The translations under genes and the position numbers were made by a program. Below the pieces are notes generated by a model. The model was given only the letters and a program-made list of their open reading frames with translations. It was not told the origin of the DNA and made no database searches. A stretch of DNA of 64,000 nucleotides from Haliclona indistincta (Eukaryota; Porifera; Demospongiae; Haplosclerida; Chalinidae): positions 17,211,752 through 17,275,751 of the forward strand of contig OZ024783.1 of assembly GCA_964017065.1 (NCBI GenBank), written 5' to 3'. Positions 23,136 through 33,644 of the stretch are shown here, one piece after another; the stretch's first letter is position 1; each line of letters begins with the position of its first letter.

Positions 23136-23777
23136 GCGATCACACATCTGTCTCCAGAGTTGCTTGCCATGTCGTCTCTCCTTCTCCAGTTGTCTCTCGT
23201 GAGCTTCGACAGTTTCATGGAGTTGATGCTGTAGTCGTTCAAGCTCACAGTTAGCTTTCTCAAGCTGTTCGCATAGCTTTTCAAGTTCCGAAGTGACGGT
23301 GGCCGACTGCGCCGTGTCCTGGAATTCTTCTGTGTGCGCCTCTGCAAACACACCACTTTGATCCACCAGATAGAGCTTGAGGCCTAGCATGACTCTCCTC
23401 CTCTCCTGGACTATTACTTGGACAAGACCTGGCTCACGGTTGATCATTGTACTGATAATGTGTCCTTCGACAAGCTGTCGAGTCTCCTCGGCTCCCGTGC
23501 CAGTAGGCAAACCCAGGGCCTCTGCCGTGAGCTTAAGGTGAGCCCTCTTCAGTCTGGCTGAGCTTAGAGAGAAAAGTTGTCCCTCAGGTAGCTCCGTGTC
23601 CTCTGTCTGCGAGGACTGTCCGGCTCTCCACGGCGTCAATAGCTGACTTTGCAATGTGCCGTGCTCTGGGCGAACAACTCCCCAGTGACTGCTGGACTCT
23701 CTCCCCTCAGCCATCCGTGGGCTTTGGGGCTCCTGGACAGTCACCAGGAGTGTTGCACTCGTCTTTGAGAATTCCAT
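23136..23777 (-). pseudogene. Gag, N-terminal part, of the gag-pro element
   Basis: The likely start codon is at 23777, immediately inside the 5' LTR and primer-binding site. An ATG-initiated frame that begins within the LTR is longer but less likely. About 210 codons are open, with a predicted coiled coil (SELEKLCEQLEKANCELERL ... ETVEAHERQLEKE). The frame runs into element A. Allowing for the duplicated target, it continues in the frame 22342-22094. Confidence 0.7.
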
Positions 23778-23794
23778 CTCGGTGAGACCTCCAA

Positions 23795-24011
23795 TGTAAA
23801 CGAGCTGCGCTCTACCAGTTCTCTCAGTTCGATTATAACAACTAACCACCTCTTGAATCAGTTTGCACACATACATTTATAGCAACAGACAACAATCAGT
23901 TTACAAGACGAGACACAAAGGGGCCGTGCAGCACACAGCTCAGTACAAACATCACATACAAGTTCAATTGTTCTAATCACAGACACACATAAGAATCGAG
24001 GCTCTGTTACA
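23795..24011 (-). repeat. 5' LTR of the gag-pro element
   Basis: Direct repeat of 20510-20722 with a 4-bp insertion near 23943. It is followed on the plus strand by GATGG, matching the duplicated target left of the other LTR. Confidence 0.85.
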
Positions 24012-24073
24012 GATGGGTGGGCTGGTGGGCTGGAGCACTTGTGATGTTTTTTTATTGTTCTTTTTTTCCCTAC

Positions 24074-24173
24074 TGCCCTGGGATTCGAACCAGTGTCATC
24101 CAGTGTCCTCTGGGTTATATCCAGTGTCCTCTGGGTTATAAACCCAGGACTCTACCAGTTGAACCACCAGGGC
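24074..24173 (-). repeat. tRNA-like sequence with internal 21-bp duplication
   Basis: On the minus strand, GCCCTGG...CCAGGGCA could form an acceptor stem, GGTTCAACTGGTAGAG resembles a D-arm/A-box, CTGGGTTTATAACCCAG an anticodon arm (loop TTTATAA, anticodon UAU), and GGTTCGAATCC a B-box. A 21-bp unit containing CCAGTGTCCTCTGGGTTATA is present twice (24100-24119, 24121-24140). The T-stem does not pair well. This is therefore a tRNA pseudogene or tRNA-derived SINE head, not a functional tRNA. Confidence 0.55.
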
Positions 24174-24428
24174 ACCCACACTGAATTAAGGCACACTTAT
24201 ATTATCAGAAACTTTAATACAATTATAAGGCCTGTCCGCACTAGCACTTCAATGCGCATTCGATTCGCATTCAATGCGCATCGATCTGGTTTGTACGCGT
24301 CCGCACTACAAGTCGATTGTACGAACTGGATCGAAACTGAATTCAATGCGCATTCGCCCCAATCCACATACGCATGTACATTCAAGTGGATTGAAACCGG
24401 TTCTGATCTGGGCGTGGTCAGTTTTACA

Positions 24429-25997
24429 ATGGCGGCAGGGTGGACAGCCGATGAGACGAAGGCTCTTATAGGTATCTGGGGAGAGGAAGAGGTCCAAAAT
24501 GCTTTAGACGGCGTCGTCCGCAATAAAACCATTTACCAGAAGATTGCTGCGGCCATGGCAAGACTTGGCTACGCAAAGACATGGCAGCAGTGCAGGACCA
24601 AGGTAAAAAACCTTGTCCAAAAGTACAAAAAGGTGAGCCTTACCGCCGTAAACGTGTTTATAGCGTTACTGTGTTTAGGTAAAAGACTCCAACAACGTCA
24701 GCGGACGTGGTAGGAGTTCGTGCCCGTTCTTTAACGAGCTGGATACTATCCTAGGCACAAGGGCCAGCTCTGTACCACCAGCATTGCTGGACAGTGGAGG
24801 TGATGCTTCTGTGGACATGTCTTTCCTTGCTCAAGCATTGAATTCCGATGATGGTGAGCCTGGTCGTGTAGTAATTCTTGTCAATTTTTGTATATCTACA
24901 CAGATCATGAGCTGCACATGTCACTACTAGAGGAGCTACATGTAGGTAATAGAGGTAATAGTAGTTCATCCTCTAATGCTGCTAACGAAGATCTAGAAGG
25001 TTTGAAATAATTATTTGTTCATGGGATCCAGAAATGGGTACATGGGTTTATGGGATGTTCCAGAAAACGATCATCTCCTTTTCAAATTTGGAGATCGGTC
25101 GAAAGTACGGAGCTCTGTTCTAGAAGTTGTGCTGTCGTGATTCCATGCTGGTAGTTACGGGGTCCACGGTGTAGGTCATAAGCCTCACGTGGTGGCCCGG
25201 ACCAGTAGCCCTCTTCTGGAACAATCTCAGTGTTGAAACCCTGAAATCATACTCAGTCTTCAATAACCTCTGAGAGACTGGCCCTTCATGCCTGCTCTCT
25301 CAGAGCCTTGACCTGCCCAACGTAGCTAGCACTCTTGTCTGAAGAGGTGCCTGGTTTACGTAAGTGTGTGGGTCAGGAGGCCGGTTCCGCAAGGGACACC
25401 CTCTGTTGGCAACAACAGAGGCGGCTACCCTTTGGTGGTTTTTCCAAACTACTGAAGGATGAAGGCACACTGTTTTAATTTTTAAATATACAGCTACAGC
25501 TGATGACACTAACAGTACCACTGATAATGCTACCGTCACTACCACTGCTACCGCACCTGTCAGTACTACTACAATTGCTACTACAACTGCCAGTGCTACA
25601 ACTTCCATCACAAATTCAACTCCCACCACTACCACCACTGTTATATCGAGACGAGACGTAGCTACCTTGCGTAAGATGGGTAAGTAGTGTTGTGGTTCAG
25701 ACAAACTACGTCATTGTTGTCATTTTTACAGGCCTTTTCAAACGAAAGCGTAGTGACAACGATGTTATGGAAAAGTTCATTTTAATGTGCAATCAAGCAG
25801 ATGAGAAGGCTGCCGAGAGGGAGGAGAGAATGAGAATGAAAGAACTTGAAATGGAAGAGAGAAGAGTTGAAAAGGAGAACAGGCATGAGGAACGAATGCT
25901 GTCTATGATGCTGGCTGTTATGCAGCAAAATGGTGGACACAATCCACATCGTCATGACCCAACATCATTTCCATCAATGGGTATTCCACCCTATTAA
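24429..25997 (+). CDS. Harbinger Myb/SANT-like DNA-binding protein
   Basis: Five inferred exons: 24429-24632, 24679-24853, 24904-24999, 25494-25679, 25732-25997. All phases agree and the product is 308 aa. Residues ~1-70 form a Myb/SANT-like trihelix (GWTADETKALIGIWGEEE ... TWQQCRTKVKNLVQKYKK), the domain that binds the transposon's subterminal repeats and helps import the transposase in this superfamily. An acidic middle and a Thr/Ser-rich linker (exon 4) follow. The last exon has a basic patch (LFKRKRSDND) and a charged coiled coil (EKAAEREERMRMKELEMEERR). The gene appears intact. Confidence 0.85.
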
Positions 25998-26139
25998 CTA
26001 CTATCTTCAAGTGAGAACATTATCAACTCACCACTTGAACAAGTCCATGCAACATAATCACTTATTTCTTATATCGCTTGAACCATTCACACAATCACTT
26101 ATAATTATAATAATTATGTTATCAATGGTTCGTGTCAGT

Positions 26140-26206
26140 TCACTGTAAAGAGTCTCTGATAGCATCTCTAATGTCGCTTGCTGAAGAGTTGACGACAGTG
26201 GATGTT
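26140..26206 (-). pseudogene. Stranded C-terminal end of the Harbinger transposase
   Basis: On the minus strand this segment is open, in frame with the transposase once the insert and one TSD copy are discounted. It encodes a C-terminus ending SDIRDAIRDSLQ followed by TGA (26140-26142). IRDA-type endings are usual for HARBI1-like transposases. It lies beyond the 5.4-kb foldback insertion that separates it from the rest of the gene. Confidence 0.75.
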
Positions 26207-26215
26207 GTACTGTTG
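26207..26215. repeat. 9-bp TSD of foldback FB2
   Basis: GTACTGTTG here is repeated perfectly at 31638-31646. Confidence 0.85.
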
Positions 26216-26319
26216 AGTCATGTCCGGTAGCCCCGCAGAATGTCCAATGTCCTAGCAGGACATCCTAAGTTACATAAACAGTCCCGGGATCTTCCTGGGA
26301 TGACCCATACTGGTAATTA

Positions 26320-28015
26320 AGCCCCTCTGTATGAGTATCCCAAGGATTCCCAAGATACTTAGGACGGTCCTGGGATGATCCCGGGACAACCCGTACTGGT
26401 AACCCCTCTGTCTGAGTATCCCAGGAGTCCCAAGATACTTAGGACGGTCCTGGGATGATCCCGGGACAACCCGTACTGGTAACCCCTCTGTCTGAGTATC
26501 CCAGGAGTCCCAAGATACTTAGGACGGTCTTGGGATAATCCCGGGACAACCCGTACTGGTAACCCCTCTGTCTGAGTATCCCAGGAGTCCCAAGATACTT
26601 AGGACGGTCCTGGGATGATCCCGGGACAACCCGTACTGGTAACCCCCTCTGTCTGAGTATCCCAGGAGTCCCAAGATACCAGGACGGTCCTGGGATGATC
26701 CCGGGACAACCCGTACTGGTAACCCCCTCTGTCTGAGTATCCCAGGAGTCTCAAGTTACTTAGGACGGTCCTGGGATGATCCCGGGACAAACCGTACTGG
26801 TAACCCCTCTGTCTGAGTATCCCAGGAGTCCCAAGTTACTTAGGACGGTCCTGGGATGATCCCGGGACAACCCGTACTGGTAACCCCCTCTGTCTGAGTA
26901 TCCTAGGAGTCCCAAGTTACTTAGGACGGTCCTGGGATGATCCCGGGACAACCCGTACTGGTAACCCCCTCTGTCTGAGTATCCCAGGAGTCCCAAGATA
27001 CTTATATTAGGACGGTCCTGGGATGATCCCGGGAAAACCCGTACTGGTAACCCCCTCTGTCTGAGTATCCCAGGAGTCCCAAGATACTTAGGACGGTCCT
27101 GGGATGATCCCGGGACAAACTGTACTGGTAACCCCTCTGTCTGAGTATCCCAGGAGTCCCAAGTTACTTAGGACGGTCCTGGGATGATCCCGGGAAAACC
27201 CGTACTGGTAACCCCCTTGTCTGAGTATCCCAGGAGTCCCAAGATACTTAGGACGGTCCTGGGATGATCCCGGGACAAACCGTACTGGTAACCCCTCTGT
27301 CTGAGTATCCCAGGAGTCCCAAGTTACTTAGGACGGTCCTGGGATGATCCCGGGACAACCCGTACTGGTAACCCCCTCTGTTCGAGTATCCCAGGAGTCC
27401 CAAGATACTTAGGACAGTCCTGGGATGATCCCGGGACAACCCGTACTGATAACCCCCTCTGTCTGAGTATCCAAGATACTTAGGACGGTCCTGGGATGAT
27501 CCCGGGACAACCTGAACTGGTAACCCCTCTGTCTGAGTATCCCAGGAGTCCTAAGATACTTGGGACGGTCCTGGGATGATCCCGGGACAACCTGAACTGG
27601 TAACCCCTCTGTCTGAGTATCCCAGGAGTCCCAAGATACTTAGGACGGTCCTGGGATGATCCCGGGACAAACCGTGCTGGTAACCCCTCTGTCTGAGTAT
27701 CCCAGGAGTCCCAAGATACTTAGGACGGTCCTGTGATGATCCCGGGACAACCCGTACTGGTAACCCCCTCTGTCTGAGTATCCCAGGAGTCCCAAGATAC
27801 CAGGACGGTCCTGGGATGATCCCGGGACAACCCGTATTGGTAACCCCCTCTGTCTGAGTATCCCAGGAGTCCCAAGTTACTTAGGACGGTCCTGGGATGA
27901 TCCCGGGACAAACCGTACTGGTAACCCCTCTGTCTGAGTATCCCAGGAGTCCCAAGTTACTTAGGACGGTCCTGGGATGATCCCGGGACAACCATGCAGT
28001 ACTGTTAACCCCTCT
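26320..28015 (-). repeat. 80-bp minisatellite, left arm of FB2
   Basis: About 21 units of 80-81 bp, core CCCTCTGTCTGAGTATCCCA then GGTCCTGGGATGATCCCGGG. Each unit contains short internal inverted repeats (ATCCCAGGA/TCCTGGGAT). The right-arm array at 30530-31570 is the same unit inverted. Open frames (SRDHPRTVLS...) are repeat artefacts. Confidence 0.92.
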
Positions 28016-28090
28016 GTCTCACGACTATCTTGGGATGTTCCCAGGACAACTATACTCTTAAAGGGCAGTCAAGTGTACTCTTATAGGGTG

Positions 28091-28502
28091 CAAGAAAATA
28101 AAAAAGATTTCTAACGAAATCAAAAGGATGTACGATGAATGAAATCTGCTATTGGTCCACACTGTAAACCAACAAGGAAGTAGCATAGAATGGTAACACG
28201 ATTGACTTGCTAACAGACCACAGATCGTGCATGGCTGCTGTGGCTAATTCAGCTATCTAGTTGCTGTTGACTGACACCGAAGTGCATTGAATTGAATTCA
28301 GCTTGACTGGACAAAATATTGATCTTATGTACATTTGTACAGCCACTGATTTAGGGATCTATGGTCTGTTAGCAAGTCAATTGTGTTACCATTCCATGCT
28401 TGTTCCTTGTTAGTTTACATTGTGGACCAGTAGCAGATTTCATTCATTCCTACATCCTTTTGATTTCGTTAGAAATCTTTTTAATTTTCTTGTTTGTGTC
28501 CT
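28091..28502. mobile_element. Hairpin element of the AAATTAAAAAGATTTC family, copy 1
   Basis: The ends CAAGAAA.TAAAAAAGATTTC and GAAATCTTTTTAATTTTCTTG are inverted repeats of about 150 bp around a short centre. Copies of the same hairpin lie at 33645-34033 and 59828-60219. This copy is in the centre of FB2. Confidence 0.75.
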
Positions 28503-28699
28503 TTTTTGAGTTTCAAATTTTTGGTGCAGTTCGAATTCGGCAAGATCATGTATTTCTTTGTTTAAACCCTTAGTTTGGTTTGCTGTTGTTGATAATTTCT
28601 TTATGTCACCTTTTTAACTTGTAGCTCAAAATTAATTTTATTATTCCTAAACTTAATACTGAAACTTGTTCCTGCATTCTGCATTCGAGCAAAGCATTC

Positions 28700-29320
28700 G
28701 AGCTCTAGTTTTATTGCGGCTACTCAAAGGGACACAAGTTTGAGATCAATAGCACAAAAATGCACGAGATATTCGTGAGAGAATTGGTGAGGTTAAAATT
28801 CCAGCAAGATAATTTAGAATTAAATATTAATACAATCAGATAAGTTTAGGGATGACGCTTGAAAAAGTAAAGGAACGAGATGGAATACAAATTTTGTTTA
28901 GAAATTCTGTCCATTCTAGTTTACAAATTCTGTATACGGCTGCGATAATATCTGGCAAGCAGCAGAACGGTGATACTGCAGTCCCATGTAGTAATAGACT
29001 GTTGTAAAGTTAGAGGTAGCTATGATGCAATCCAATGAAGTGATTGACGGCTGTAAAAGTATGTTCCGCATTTGTTGCAGGTCATCATAGCAAGCTGCTG
29101 ATGTAGCGATACTTGATGGGACTTTACTTTGCAAGCAATATTCCATCTCGTTCCTTTACTTTTTCAAGCGTCATCCCTAAACTTATCTGATTGTATTAAT
29201 ATTTAATTCTAAATTATCTTGCTGGAATTTTACCTCACCAATTTTCTCACGAATATCTCGTGCATTTTTGTGCTATTGATCTCAAATTTGTGTCCTTTTG
29301 AGTAGCGCAATTGCCCACGC
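28700..29320. repeat. Inverted repeat in the centre of FB2
   Basis: 28710-28888 is mirrored by about 29134-29313 (landmarks GAGATATTCGTGAGAGAATTGG and its complement, GGGATGACGCTTGAAAAAGT and its complement). The spacer (28889-29133) is unique. No coding sequence is supported. Confidence 0.7.
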
Positions 29321-29730
29321 TCAAGTCAGTCAAGATGCTCCTCGATCTCACTTCGGTAGTGCAGCAACCTCGTCAAATTTTGCTCAAAGTTTGTGCTTTG
29401 GGGCTGGCTACTAAAATGTACATACAAAAAGCAGTGGTTTTGGTGAGTGCAAATGTAGCCAAGATCATGGAGAATGTGCAAAACTGTGTTTTCCGAGCGT
29501 CTTTAAGCCGCAAAATTAAATTTTCTTGACAACAATATTGTGAACTTTGTGCTGAAGCCATACAAATGCTGTCCGCCAGCACTTGCAGCGCAGGTGTGCA
29601 CCAAAAAGTCACTGAGGTTTTTACGTTTTCAATTTATCTTAATTTTGGAATAGTTTAGCACTTTCTGATAAATTTATGGTGTCTGAAGTGCGTGTATGAC
29701 GCCAAATGGCGTCATTAGGGCTTAAGGTGG
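29200..29730 (+). repeat. Diverged TTAACCCTTT-family repeat, copy D
   Basis: Landmarks GCAACCTCGTCAAATTTTGC, TTTGGGGCTGGCTACT and AGCAGTGGTTTTGGTGAG are shared with the copy at 40813-41411. It ends at the GCCAAATGGCGTCATTAGGG stretch corresponding to GCCAAATGGCGACAATAGGG. Confidence 0.65.
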
Positions 29731-30450
29731 CGGTGCACCAAGTTAATATTCAACACCCACACAAGTGACACAATGTGCTAATAACTACCTTATAACTACG
29801 GCGATTTATATAACAGTATCCGGAAAATAATACATGAAGTATCTGTGGCTGCTATCTACACTGTCGAGCAATAGATCGACGCGCTTCAAGCACAGCAGCA
29901 TCTTGCCCACAGACGTTGAAAAATAGCTCTGTACTGTACGTTTGTGCACGCTGAAAATTGTAAACTGTAAACTAAACTTTTTCCGGAGAAACCAAACATG
30001 TGATAGCGGCCACAGACTGGGCATACTAGAGCACGCCTGTATAAAATACCATTGCTGGAAAATAAAGCTACTTGCAAAGTTAAGAATCTCATTAAATTGG
30101 CTCACTGCCACCTTAAAGGATTGCACAGCTGTTAAACTATGATATGAATAATTCTCTTTGATGTAATGAGGTATTAAAATTTGCGTATTTACCTGATACA
30201 TGTAAAAACCATAGCACACCATGCATCAAACTAAGAGCCATTAATTTTATCACGCTTTTTGTATGTTAATGGCTATGCCGTTTCGGGATGCTTGCTGATA
30301 CAACAGCTCTATTAATTTTTTTCTTCCAAATAAGTCAAAATTATTGTTGAAACCGGTTGTAAACCTCAGTTTTCGATGCATATGTGAATTTGGATTCCTC
30401 GGGGTACACCCTCAGTATCCAAATTCCCATATACACCTCTACCTCGGTGT
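29731..30450. other. Unassigned interior of FB2
   Basis: Several short frames are open, the longest about 138 codons on the minus strand (30222-29806), but none has a recognisable motif or splice structure. It separates the central repeats from the right satellite arm. Confidence 0.35.
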
Positions 30451-30489
30451 ATAACCTATGCCCTATAATAATAAAAGTAAACTTGTCGT

Positions 30490-31570
30490 GGGAACATCCC
30501 AAGACACCAATGCGGGTTGTCTCAGGATCATCCCAGGACTGTCCCAAGTATCTTGGGACTCCTGGGATACTCAGACAGAGGGGTTACCAGTACGGGTTGT
30601 CCCGGGATCATCCCAGGACCGTCCTAAGTATATTGGGACTCCTGGGATACTCAGACAGAGGGGGTTACCAGTACGGGTTGTCCCGGGATCATCCCAGGAC
30701 CGTCCTAAGTATATTGGGACTCCTGGGATACTCAGACAGAGGGGGTTACCAGTTCAGGTTGTCCCGGGATCATCCCAGGACCGTCCTAAGTATCTTGGGA
30801 CTCCTGGGATACTCAGACAAAGGGGTTACCAGTACGGTTTGTCCCGGGATCATCCCAGGACCGTCCTAAGTATCTTGGGACTCCCGGGATACTCAGACAG
30901 AGGTTCAGGTTGTCCCGGGATCATCCCAGGACCGTCATAAGTATCTTGGGACTCCTGGGATACTCAGACAAAGGGGTTACCAGTACGGTTTGTCCCGGGA
31001 TCATCCCAGGACCGTCCTAAGTATCTTAGGACTCCTGGGATACTCAGACAGAGGGGGTTACCAGTTCAGGTTGTCCCGGGATCATCCCAGGACCGTCCTA
31101 AGTATCTTGGGACTCCTGGGATACTCAGACAGAGGGGTTACCAGTACGGTTTGTCCCGGGATCATCCCAGGACCGTCCTAAGTATCTTAGGACTCCTGGG
31201 ATACTCAGACAGAGGGGTTACCAGTTCAGGTTGTCCCGGGATCATCCCAGGACCGTCCTAAGTATCTTAGGACTCCTGGGATACTCAGACAGAGGGGTTA
31301 CCAGTTCAGGTTGTCCCGGGATCATCCCAGGACCGTCCCAAGTATCTTAGGACTCCTGGGATACTCAGACAGAGGGGTTACCAGTTCAGGTTGTCCCGGG
31401 ATCATCCCAGGACCGTCCCAAGTATCTTAGGACTCCTGGGATACTCAGACAGAGGGGTTACCAGTTCAGGTTGTCCCGGGATCATCCCAGGACCGTCCTA
31501 AGTATCTTGGATACTCAGACAGAGGGGGTTACCAGTACGGATCGTCCCGGGATCATCCCAGGACTGTTCT
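30490..31570 (+). repeat. 80-bp minisatellite, right arm of FB2
   Basis: About 13 units, inverted relative to the left array (CTCCTGGGATACTCAGACAG, then GTCCCGGGATCATCCCAGGA). Individual units vary at the ACGGTTTGT / CAGGTTGT position. Confidence 0.92.
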
Positions 31571-31621
31571 AAGTATCTTAGTACTTAGGACGGTTCTAAA
31601 GGACATGGACAGTCTGCGGGG

Positions 31622-32887
31622 CTACTGGACATGCATGGTACTGTTGGTCGTAGAGTTTGTAGTACGAGTGGTTTCAACATCAACAATCCAGTCTTGATGA
31701 CAATGGTCTCCATACAACTCACATACATTGTGCAATACCACACAAGAAGCGACAATGTTGGGAACATTACAGACATTGGTGTCCATGCGTTTCATCAAGC
31801 AGCGCCATCTTCCCTTTAGCCGACCAAACGCATCCTCCACAACCATCCTCGCTCTGCTTTGACGGTAATTAAACAAGCGTTCCTTAGCTGTACTTGAGGC
31901 ATTCTCCAGGTAAGGTTTCATTAACCATGTGAGTAAGGGATACGCAGGATCACCCAGTATGACCAACGGGACATCGATGCTACCTATTTTGCTAGTCCAG
32001 TTAGGAAATATTGTACCATGGTTTGCTTTTTTGTACAAACTGGAGTTGGAAAACACGCGGGCATCGTGGACTTTACCCGGCCATCCTACATTAATATCCA
32101 TGAATAGCCCACGGTAATCCACTACAGCCTGCATGATTACAGAATAAAAAACTTTTTCTATTGTAATAATCAGCTGAGCTCTCTGTTGGCCGTATTATTG
32201 GAACGTGCGTTCCATCAATTGCTCCAATGGTTTGAGGAAACCCCCAACATTCTCGAAATCCATCAACAATTTCATGAAGAGCAGCCGGATCACTAGGCAC
32301 ACCAACATAGCGAGGTAACAAATGGTTTGCAATGGCGTCACATGTGTCGAGAACAATTTCACCAACCGTAGATCTACCAACTCCAAAAAGAGACGCAATG
32401 GTCCGGTACTCTACATTAGTAGCAAGCCTCCAAATTGTAATCGCTACTCTAGCCTCAACACTAATAGCCTCTCTGAATACAGTTGTTTGTCGTTCGATGT
32501 GAGGTCTCAGTTCATCACAAAGCATTCTGTAAGTATCTCTTGACATCCTTAAATTCTCCTTCCACCATGCATCGCCATACAAGCCATTCACTACACCTCT
32601 CCACCATTCAGTACTTCTGTACTTGCGCCAAACTTCTGGACTAGCTTTGCGTTCTGTCAGCATTAGAAGAAGCAGCCTTCTACATAAAAAACCAGGAGTA
32701 ATTCACCTCAGTGTAACGATCGATGTTCTATTCCTCACCTGCGTCCTTTTCTAGCTCTTGCAAGATTCTGGTACCTTCTGCGCTGCCTGAGCTTCCTCAT
32801 GCGTTCTCTTGCAGCTCGTTTGCGTCTATGTTTACTGCTTAACCGCAAGTACAAGAACAACACCAACAGGAACTGCGCAACCGCCAT
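31622..32887 (-). pseudogene. Harbinger DDE transposase, frameshifted and truncated
   Basis: Exon 1 is 32887-32739 (basic N-terminus) and exon 2 runs from 32679. The product is a HARBI1/DDE_Tnp_4 nuclease: helix-turn-helix-like region (IASLFGVGRSTVGEIV), first catalytic Asp in GAIDGTH, second in PGKVHDARVF, catalytic Glu in VVEDAFGRLKGRW. The reading frame changes at the six-A run 32146-32151 (plus strand), between the DYYNRK motif and the AVVDYRGLF motif, which indicates a single extra base. The present stop (31622-31624) and the last few residues come from the inserted FB2 end. The original C-terminus is at 26140-26206. Confidence 0.85.
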
Positions 32888-33044
32888 TTTGTAACCATTG
32901 GTATCACGTGATATGACGTCATCAATCCGGTTACGATATAGTAATAGTGCGGACGCGACCAAACCGGATTGTATACAGTTTCGAACCAGTTTTGCGTAAT
33001 CGAACCCAATGCGCATTGAAACCAGTTTATATGCGGACAGGCCT

Positions 33045-33644
33045 ATATAGTAGTCATTATCAACTACTATACGCACTTGATATTATTACATGTCAGAGAT
33101 GTCCAAATGCATGTCGGGGAATTTGTGCTATTCTGACTTGCCTTCAAATACGGTGCATGCTAGTTATTCAGTAATTGCATTGAACATAAGTTCTATTGAA
33201 ATGCTGTGTATAAAGACAACACTCAGATGTCAGGCAGGTTCTTTTGGAAATATGGTGTACTACTGTTGGCTTTACAAATGAGTGAGTCAATGAGTCAATG
33301 AAACATACATGTACATGTAACGCACTTTGAATTAGTAAACATTAGTAAACATTGGTAAGTAATCACTTGTAAACTTTGAAATTTGCAATGTGCTGCTATC
33401 ATTATTAATATTTATGTAAAATTTGAACTTAGAAAGTGATCAAAACTTCTAACTAACATTATTATTGTCATTGGTACCCACTAGTGTCAGCAGCAGGTGG
33501 AAGTCTATGTAAGGCGGGCAATCAACTTGTCCGTATGCTTTTAATTGCTTTAATAGTACATGTAGTCCAATAGCTGCCACCTACCTTGCGATGTCTATGG
33601 TGAAAGGCTGGTTCATGTGATATTTCATTGGTCACTTATTCCAA
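33045..33644. other. Gene-free stretch right of the Harbinger element
   Basis: No exon, RNA gene or structured repeat was recognised. Confidence 0.4.

Larger units (their letters stand above)
20510..24011 (-). mobile_element. LTR retrotransposon with gag and protease, lacking pol
   Basis: LTRs of 213 and 217 bp (20510-20722, 23795-24011) begin and end TGT...ACA and appear identical except for a 4-bp indel near 23943. The target duplication is GATG or AGATG. On the minus strand, the sequence next to the 5' LTR (23777-23794) starts TGGAGGTCTCACCGAGAT. It resembles a primer-binding site for the 3' end of tRNA-Gln, a match judged from memory. A purine-rich AGAGGAGGGAGTGA abuts the 3' LTR. Coding capacity covers Gag, a CCHC knuckle and retropepsin, but reverse transcriptase, RNase H and integrase are absent. 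The copy is non-autonomous. Confidence 0.85.
26216..31637. mobile_element. FB2: 5.4-kb foldback with two opposed 80-bp satellite arms
   Basis: The ends are inverted repeats containing CATGTCC.GTAGCCCCGCAGA and are flanked by the perfect 9-bp duplication GTACTGTTG. Most of each arm is an 80-bp tandem repeat, in opposite orientation on the two sides. The centre (28.05-30.45 kb) holds other repeats, including a 390-bp hairpin element and a second inverted repeat. No transposase of its own is evident. It is inserted in the C-terminal coding region of the Harbinger transposase. Confidence 0.88.
24228..33044. mobile_element. PIF/Harbinger transposon carrying both genes, with a 5.4-kb insert
   Basis: The termini AGGCCTGTCCGCA and TGCGGACAGGCCT are inverted repeats flanked by ATA on both sides, fitting the 3-bp target of Harbinger elements. 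Subterminal AATGCGCATT-type motifs recur at both ends. A Myb/SANT-like gene (+) starts near the left end and a DDE_Tnp_4 transposase (-) starts near the right end, so they converge. Without the foldback at 26216-31637 the element would be about 3.4 kb, a usual size for the family. The transposase is broken, so this copy cannot supply its own activity. Confidence 0.9.

Noticed and set aside
26320..28015. Regular repeats that might suggest a CRISPR array
   Set aside because: Units are 80 bp and contiguous, with no unique spacers; this is a minisatellite in a eukaryotic transposon.
30384..31181. 160-codon frames with SRDHPRTVLSILGLLGYSD repeats
   Set aside because: They are produced by the 80-bp satellite; the same peptides appear on the minus strand of the left array.
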